From Aspidiotus rigidus (Eukaryota > Arthropoda > Insecta > Hemiptera > Diaspididae), in NCBI GenBank assembly GCA_035079385.1, contig JAVHKY010000004.1, positions 18,693,001-18,757,000 of the forward strand: a stretch of 64,000 nucleotides of DNA, in the 5' to 3' direction. The number at the start of each line of letters is the position of its first letter. Position 1 is the stretch's first letter. The notes under the pieces were generated by a model. That model ran no database searches and was not told the origin of the DNA. It saw only the letters and a list, made by a program, of their open reading frames with translations. Both the position numbers and the translations under genes were made by a program. Below, piece by piece: positions 57,985 to 64,000 of the stretch.

Positions 57985-58295
57985 TCAACTGTTTTATGGG
58001 GGGCTATTTGAGAAATCTGGCGTCCGCCGTCCGCCGTCCAGCGAAAAACTTAGAAAAATTTCGACCCTCGAGCCATATATGATAGGAGAGGGACTTGGAA
58101 AAATTTCGTCTCTCGAGCGAGAAAAATTTAGATTCTCAAACTATATTATGATAGGCTTATAGTAGGTCTAGGCCTTCTTTATACTATCTTTATCTAGGTC
58201 TAGGCTTCCTTGAATTTTCAATACCAAATCCCATTCGACTCATAAAACAGGTTCCCTGCGTTCCTCGTTTAACTTCGTTAAGGAAGCCGTCGTTT
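57985..58295 (+). mobile_element. TGACGTCA-repeat family member lacking the palindromes
   Basis: It has TTTTATGGGGGGCTATTTGA, a CGTCCGCCGTCC block, two CGAG spacers with TATATGATAGGAGAGGGAC, CATAAAACAGGTTCCCTGCG and CTTCGTTAAGGAAGCCGTCG. Both family end blocks are present, but no TGACGTCA is seen between them. Confidence 0.55.
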
Positions 58296-58508
58296 TCTCC
58301 TGGGTCCGCAGTTCATCTCTTGTCGGCCCTGCTTCGTTTGGTTTAAAATTATGAGACTTTTTACGAAAATTTTCTGACTCTTTACCCTACAAAAAAATCA
58401 ATCCATGGATAAAAGAGAAGGGAATTATTTTTTCAACATTTTATATTTGGCTCAGCATTCGCCTATTTGGACGCGTCGAAAGATTTCGTTCGATTTAGAA
58501 AGTGTATT

Positions 58509-58755
58509 CAGGGTGTCCACTTTTCTCTGAAATGAAATTCCCTGACTTTTTCAGGTTTTTCCAGACCATAATCTCCACTAAAAACCAAAAAAAAAGAAAA
58601 AAAAAAAAAAAGAGGAAAAACTTCTTAGCTCGAACTTTTTTTGACGTATTTCAAAAAATTCCCTGACTTTGGGTAAAATTCCCAAAATTCCCTCACTTTT
58701 CCAGGTCTCACGAAATTCCCTGACTTCCAGATTTTCCAGACAAGTGGACACCCTG
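58509..58755. mobile_element. Inverted-repeat element, CAGGGTGTCCAC family, intact
   Basis: The perfect termini are CAGGGTGTCCAC and GTGGACACCCTG. The flanks GTATT and TTATT agree at 4 of 5 bases with a 5-bp duplication. The interior has four TTCCCT(G/C)ACTT words, CCAGACCATAATCTCC and an A-rich core. It is the best reference copy in the window. Confidence 0.85.
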
Positions 58756-59848
58756 TTATTACAATTTGCCCTATTCATTTTCTAGTATAAAATGATATTT
58801 CCATGATAAGCATCTTACCAACCGAATACCATCTATCCCTTTAGGTTTCATTAGCTTCATCCTCCTCCTCATTCCATTCCTCTATTGAAGGCGACGATCC
58901 ACGGGAAGGCCCCTAGAATGTTCAACACGCGAGCGAAGGTAGTTTGATTTCATTCTGCCTGTCTCAGTCGGGAGGAAAAATTGAACAAGTGTACGCGCAA
59001 AATGGTCGAAGGATTGATTTTGATAGCTTGACTGTCACCAATCAGCCTCCTCAACTAGAATATTAGCCCGACCGACTCCTGTATTGTCTCTCAACGGTCA
59101 GTTTTCAGTAAACTAGTTCTGCACTTAGTCCTGGGCTCTACTTCGTCAAGTGGGAAGTGCCCTTCTCAGCGATCAATCCTAACATTCGATTAGGGCTTGC
59201 GGAATAAAATCGACTAAGGACATGGGCTCAACGGCTTCCTTTAGTGCTCACAAGATTTGCCAAACAGTCCATCCCTTCTTTTGAACTTCCTGTACTTCGG
59301 TGCAAGGGTTGCCCTACTTCGGTATATATCGCAACTCGTACACGATTTCAATGTCGACCCAAACGGATAGGCTAGTGTAAGTCGATATCACAAGATGTTC
59401 TCGTAATGTAGACGGTATGTATTCTCGTGCACGCAGACGTCTACACAGATCGCGTATATAAATTCGTAAAATACATATACGACAAGAATGTGTGCTTTGC
59501 AAGTATACACGACACCGATATGCAGTAGTATTGTATCAAGAAATTTAAAAAAGTTACATTTACTATTATGCGAGTGTGTGCACAGATGCACACAACGCTT
59601 GCGGGTGCAAACCTACACACGCAGCACCCGAGATTATTGGAAAATCACAAAGGCGGCATACAACACAATTATGTGTGCTTTATGTACGTCTGGCGAGTGG
59701 TGACTGATCGCAACACAATAGACCAGCCCAGACTCTCTAGACTGCGACTATTGCACACGTGAAATTCTGCATACGTCTACTAATATTAATTCAGTATATA
59801 ACATAACGATCGATAAGGAATTATTATTAAATCTTTCCGAGCCATTAC
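58756..59848. other. Intron flanking exon 59849-59971
   Basis: Apparently unique sequence with no coding similarity beyond the exon. Confidence 0.4.
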
Positions 59849-59971
59849 CTTTGGAGGAATCATCATATCCTATATGTTTCACCGTGTCCCTCACTACTTT
59901 CTGGTAGTCTATGTTGGCTTTCGAAGTAATTTCACCGCACAATAAAATCATGCCAGTTTTCGTAACGGTTT
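59849..59971 (-). CDS. Sam-S: S-adenosylmethionine synthetase, internal exon (N-terminal domain)
   Basis: This 123-nt exon encodes about 41 residues matching human MAT2A residues 57-98. It reads [17 protein letters not shown], then [20 protein letters not shown]. The enzyme makes S-adenosylmethionine from methionine and ATP in the cytosol and nucleus, as dimers or tetramers. The transcript-strand acceptor is ttacag before AAACCG, and the donor is gtaatg after TCCAAAG. It opens with the last two bases of a Glu codon and closes with the first base of a Gly codon, a phase that fits both downstream 113-nt exons. The upstream exon with the HPDKICDQ ATP/methionine motif is not in the window, so it must lie beyond 64000. 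A Penelope-like fragment sits about 330 bp upstream, and a 35.3-kb intron separates this exon from the next one. Family assignment is certain; borders are by eye. Confidence 0.93.
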
Positions 59972-60304
59972 CTGTAACAAAAGAAACATATAAAGACCAT
60001 AATTATTACGAGATGCTGATAGAGGGCACGCGACAGGGCAACGTGCGATTGCAAAGGTCGTGACTCGTGAGTTAGCGCGAACACTGCGCGAGAGTGGCAT
60101 TACGTCACAATAGCCGCGCTCGTGAGCCGAAGAACTAAAGATAATACAGAAATGAGTATCACGACAATTAGAATACAGTCATCGAACTCTCGGTTCTGGT
60201 TTTAAAGTGAAAATAAATAATCGGGAATACTTCAGCTACGAGAAAATGATTTTTCGAAACATTCGGTCACAAAGTAGAGCCACATAAGAATACATAGATC
60301 GTCG

Positions 60305-60815
60305 ACCAGAACTACTGCCGATTCAATAACAAGTTTTACAGCCAGGAAAAAGGACTATTGATGGGAATATCGCTGCCACCGTTTCTGGCAAGGTATTGAA
60401 AGGCAGCAAGTTCGAAATGTCGATCAGTGATGATGTCTTAATATTGTGTGGTCAGGCGCTAATAAGTAGGTGGACCAACTCCTCCTGGAAACAAATGCGA
60501 TGAATGGGAGCATGAGAGACCATCACCTACATGGAACTAACACTCACACGATTGAAACCAACGCACACCGACACCATCATCCCAAACGACTTCTGCCACC
60601 ACCTCAGGCACAAGTTGGCGTGGATTCAGAAGTACTTCTACCGAGTAATCTGTTTTCTGAAGAACAATGAGGAGAAGGGGAAAGAATTTGAGGTAGTAAA
60701 GCAGGTCGCAGTTGAGAGAGTCCTTGGGAAAATGGAAGCAAAGAAGGGAACCCATGACACTTCAGATCAGTAATGGGAAAGCATACAAACAAGGTAGTTA
60801 CGATGGGTTCCACCA
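60305..60815 (+). pseudogene. Penelope-like element fragment, older copy
   Basis: Co-linear with 62890-63530 of the copy downstream: CTACTGCCGATTCAATAAC, AAGGCAGCAAGTTCG, GCGATGAATGGGAGCATGAG, ACCGACACCATCATCCC, then AAAATGGAAGCAAAGAA and TACAAACAAGGT. It retains the GGACTATTGATGGGAATATC stretch around RT motif B that the downstream copy has lost. Frameshifts throughout. It stops just before the GIY-YIG domain, where a LINE fragment begins. Confidence 0.75.
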
Positions 60816-61631
60816 ATGGACTACAGAAGGCACATTAAGCATACTGTTACTAAGGCAAAACGGGCAGTTGGGTTTATAATCGGGAATGCAAGTCTATTTA
60901 AAAATATGCGAATTCTAAAAACACTTTACTTTGCTTTGGTAAGATCGAATCTAGAATATGGTGCATTAGTTTGGAATCCCCACTCGAGTAATAATATAAA
61001 CAAAATAGAGTCAATACAGAAAAGATTCCTGAAATACCTTTACTACAAGACATTTGAATACTACCCAACTGACATAGGATACCATGAACTGCTGAAAGGA
61101 TTTCGGGTTGTCTCACTAAATAATAGAAGAATGATAGGATCAGTTTTATTTCTCCATGATATTCTTCATGGCAGAATATATGAGCCCTATCTTCTATCGA
61201 AAATATCCCTGAGCGTTCCCAGAGCTAATAGTCGCTCGAGATTCGTATTTCACCCAATGAACGTGCGAACAAACGCCTTGGAATACAGTGTGCTTAATAG
61301 GGCCGTAAATTTTTGGAATAAATTGACTGATAGGCATCTTGACTTGGATATATTTGATTTAAAACGAGAGGAACTGAAGAGAAAGCTTCATAGTATGCTG
61401 GGGTAGGGCCTGGGTGGTGGTGGCAATGACTTTCTTTTTTTTTTTTTTTTTTTTCTTTTTTTTTTTTTTTGTTCTATTGGTTCTATTGGTATTATTATTA
61501 CATTTTTTCTTTTTTTTCCGTTTGTTTTTATTTATTTTTTATTTTTATTATTTTATTATTTTTTATTTATTTATTTTTAATTTATTTTTATTATTTATTG
61601 ATTTGTTTATTATTTTGTTATTATCTCATTC

Positions 61632-61671
<40 letters not shown>

Positions 61672-61772
61672 CTTGTTATGTCATTTTTTACGGGGTGTTG
61701 CAAGTAATTGGACCACGCGTCTGTTTGCAGCACCCTCCCAAATAAACTGAAATAAATAAATAAATAAATAAT
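60816..61772 (+). mobile_element. 5'-truncated LINE, RT C-terminal end with T-rich 3' UTR
   Basis: A 196-codon frame stays open to TAG at 61404-61406. It has the non-LTR RT thumb pattern: TLYFALVRSNLEYGALVWNP, IESIQKRFLKYLYYKTFEY, LHDILHGRIYEPYLLSKI and ALEYSVLNRAVNFWNKL. There is no RNase H, which suggests a Jockey/CR1-like group distinct from the 38-kb LINE. The 3' UTR (61430-61670) is almost pure T with two long runs. The element ends AATAAACTG plus TAAA repeats at 61741-61772. The open frame indicates a recent insertion between Penelope-like copies. Confidence 0.8.
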
Positions 61773-61849
61773 CAGTTTGAGAGGGAAACATCTTTTCATC
61801 TAAATTACTGACAAAATCAAGAAAATAACCAGGCTGAATGGTCTACTGT

Positions 61850-63959
61850 ATGATCAATATTTCCATCTGTCCAGGTTACTCCACCTGCAAGAAGTCAAAG
61901 AAATAATGCTTGAAAAATGAGGAGAGGGGAAGAAGGGAGAAAACGAGTGGAAGCCCAAACAAAACAGATCAAGAAGAAGCTTGCCGAACTGACCCGGAAG
62001 AAAGAAGAAAGAAAGGAAAAGACAGCGAGAGTTGACCACAAATTTGCTCACAGAACTGAGAACCTATCAAGCGTCATCTTCACAGAAGAAGAAAGAAGAC
62101 AGCTGGACAAAGGCATCAAGTACGTGCAGCCAGAGAGGCTGAACCAGTGTAGGCTTGAAAGCAAGGCCATTAGCTGCGAACAAGTAATCCAAACCATGGA
62201 ACACGACGTGAGACCAGAAGCCCGGACTAAAATTGGGAAAGTACTGTTGGACATCAAAGAGAATATGTGACGAACCTATGACAGAACGCAAGTAATGCAG
62301 AGGAAGGTCACAAATCTACAAAAGAAGATCCAACAGAACAACCTGATTTTGAAAAAGGCGGACAAGGGCAGCACGGTAGTGGTAATGGAGAAGAAGGACT
62401 ACACCCAAAAAGTGGAGTCGCACATCGCAGTTAATGGATACCAAGAGCTGGCAAGGGACCCAACACGGAAATACCAAGATGACCTGAAGCTGTGTTGAAA
62501 CGGAACAATGTACCCAGCAATGGAAGGACGCTTGAGATGAACCCGGTTGCACCAAAACTCAAGGGGCTTGTAAAACTCCACAAAGCGAACCGTCCGATGA
62601 GACCCCTGGTCAACAGCATTCAATCACCATGCTACAAGATAGCAAAGATCGTAGCCACATTCCTGAAAGAAAACTACCTGTTTGCACCCAGACGAAGTAT
62701 CAGAAGCAACGGAGAGCTGATTGAGCAACTCGACAAGTTGGAAATCAGGGGTAACGACAAGCTGATATCCTTTGATGTGACTAATATGTTTGGTACCATA
62801 CCGAAGGAGGAACTTCTCACTCTGCTCAAAAACAACAGATACCATGGGAACCCCGATGGGTCGAAGTAGGCCAACATAGTGGAGGAGATCTTGAGCCAGA
62901 ATTACTGCCGCTTCAATAACAGGTTCCACAGTCAGGAAAGGGGATCACCGCTGTCACCAATACTGGCGGAGATATTCATGAATGATATGGAAAACAAGAT
63001 ATTGAAGGGCAGCAAGTTCGGAAACTCGATCAAACACTGGGCAAGATATGTAAATGATATCCTAATTGTGTGGATAGGCACTGATAAACAGGTGGATCTA
63101 TTCCTTTCAGAAATGAACGCGATGAATGAGAGTATCAAATTCACAGTGGAAAAAGGCAATGAGACCATCAACTATTTGGACCTTACACTCACAATGGAGA
63201 ACAATAGGATAGAATAGAAAATCTACAGGAAGCCGACGCAAACCGACACCATCACCCCTAATGACTCCTACCACCACCCCAGGCACAAGTTAGCGGCAAT
63301 CCAGAACTACTGCCATCGGGCAATTTCTATCCTCAAGAACGACAAAGAGAAGAGGAAAGAGATCGAGATAGTAAAGCAGATCACAGAAGCCAATGGCTAC
63401 CGCAGATGTGTGGTGGAGGGAGTCTTTGGGAAAATGGAAGCAAAGAATGGAACCCATGATAGCATAGTGAGAAAGTACCATAAAAAGGAAAGTACACAAA
63501 CAAGGTGATAAAGGCGTTCAATGGCTACGATGTGAATGTGGGTATCCAGAATAACCCATGGTGAAGAGAATCAGCAATGACCAGACGGAACAAAAGGACA
63601 AGGAAAGCTTGAGCGGAGTGTACAAGCTCAGTTGTGAACAGTGCGAGGGGATCTATATCGGTGAGACTGGGAGAAAGTTTGAGATCAGGAGAAAGGAGCA
63701 CAAAACGTCGAGGGAGAAAGAAGATGGCAAGTCACTGTTTCGGAAACACTGTAACGAGGAAAACCACGATGGAGAGGGAATATTTGAAGTCATACACGTA
63801 GAGAATCGCACAAAGAGAAGAAAACTCTGTGAACAAATGGAGATTGCAAAAGCCAAGAGGAAGAAAGCCTGCCTCTTGAACAATGTAATCACATTTGACA
63901 GCGAAAAATTATTCGGCCTGGTGATAGGACGAGAGAAGAAGAACAAAACCAACCAATGA
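61850..63959 (+). pseudogene. Penelope-like element, RT plus GIY-YIG endonuclease, broken
   Basis: A charged coiled N-terminal part (EEGRKRVEAQTKQIKKKLAE) is followed by LKKADKGSTVVVMEKKDY, KLKGLVKLHKANRPMRPLVN, and motif A ISFDVTNMFGTIPKEE (62770). Motif B is GSPLSPILAEIFMNDME (62940), motif C WARYVNDILIVW (63042), and a NYLDLTLTMENN block follows. The GIY-YIG domain has GVYKLSCEQCEGIYIGETGR and RRKEHK (63620-63700), ending IGREKKNKTNQ at 63959. Breaks: stops at 62268, 62867 and 63215, a frameshift near 62490 and another before 63558, and a small deletion before motif B. Motif C has Asn for the catalytic first Asp. Confidence 0.88.
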
Positions 63960-64000
63960 GACGGCAGGAATCCAGGTAGCCAATAGAAACGCAGCATTTA

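Noticed and set aside
61414..61750. Phe/Tyr/Leu-rich membrane-protein ORFs
   Set aside because: They are translations of the T-rich LINE 3' UTR.

Overview
The window is eukaryotic, and most likely insect, nuclear DNA. It has spliced coding exons with GT-AG borders, very long introns, and a dense load of LINEs, Penelope-like retroelements, short inverted-repeat DNA transposons and a tRNA-derived repeat. There are no bacterial operons. The one host gene I can support is S-adenosylmethionine synthetase (methionine adenosyltransferase; Sam-S in flies, MAT2A in mammals), and its protein looks insect-like. I cannot fix the order from sequence alone.

The gene runs on the minus strand and is longer than the window. 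In transcript order its exons are 59849-59971, then 24448-24560 or 14776-14888, then 13869-14012, 2097-2315, 892-1074 and 674-807. The start-codon end lies beyond 64000 and the last coding exon lies before position 1. The two 113-nt exons at 24448 and 14776 encode alternative versions of the same 37 residues, have the same phase, and cannot be joined or both skipped without a frameshift. They are almost certainly mutually exclusive exons that swap the flexible active-site loop.

Almost everything else is intron filled by repeats. Intron regions from left to right: 1-13.9 kb holds LINE remnants, a 520-bp AT-rich tandem pair, pieces of a repeat family carrying the palindrome TGACGTCA, and a tRNA-like SINE head. 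The 14.9-24.4 kb intron holds a LINE remnant split by a short element, a worn tandem array (18.7-21.8 kb) and several MITEs. The 24.6-59.8 kb intron holds a Penelope-like element between long inverted arms capped by 179-bp palindromes (25.0-28.65 kb), two large TGACGTCA arrays (32.8-35.0 and 45.1-46.5 kb), a nearly complete RNase H-bearing LINE (37.94-41.63 kb), and hAT-like MITEs. Upstream of exon 59849-59971 lie two Penelope-like copies with a younger LINE 3' end between them (60.3-64.0 kb).

The points most worth following are the exon pair in the SAM synthetase loop, the family of mobile repeats that amplify arrays of a perfect CRE/ATF palindrome inside this gene, and the unusual architecture of the 25.0-28.65 kb Penelope-like element.
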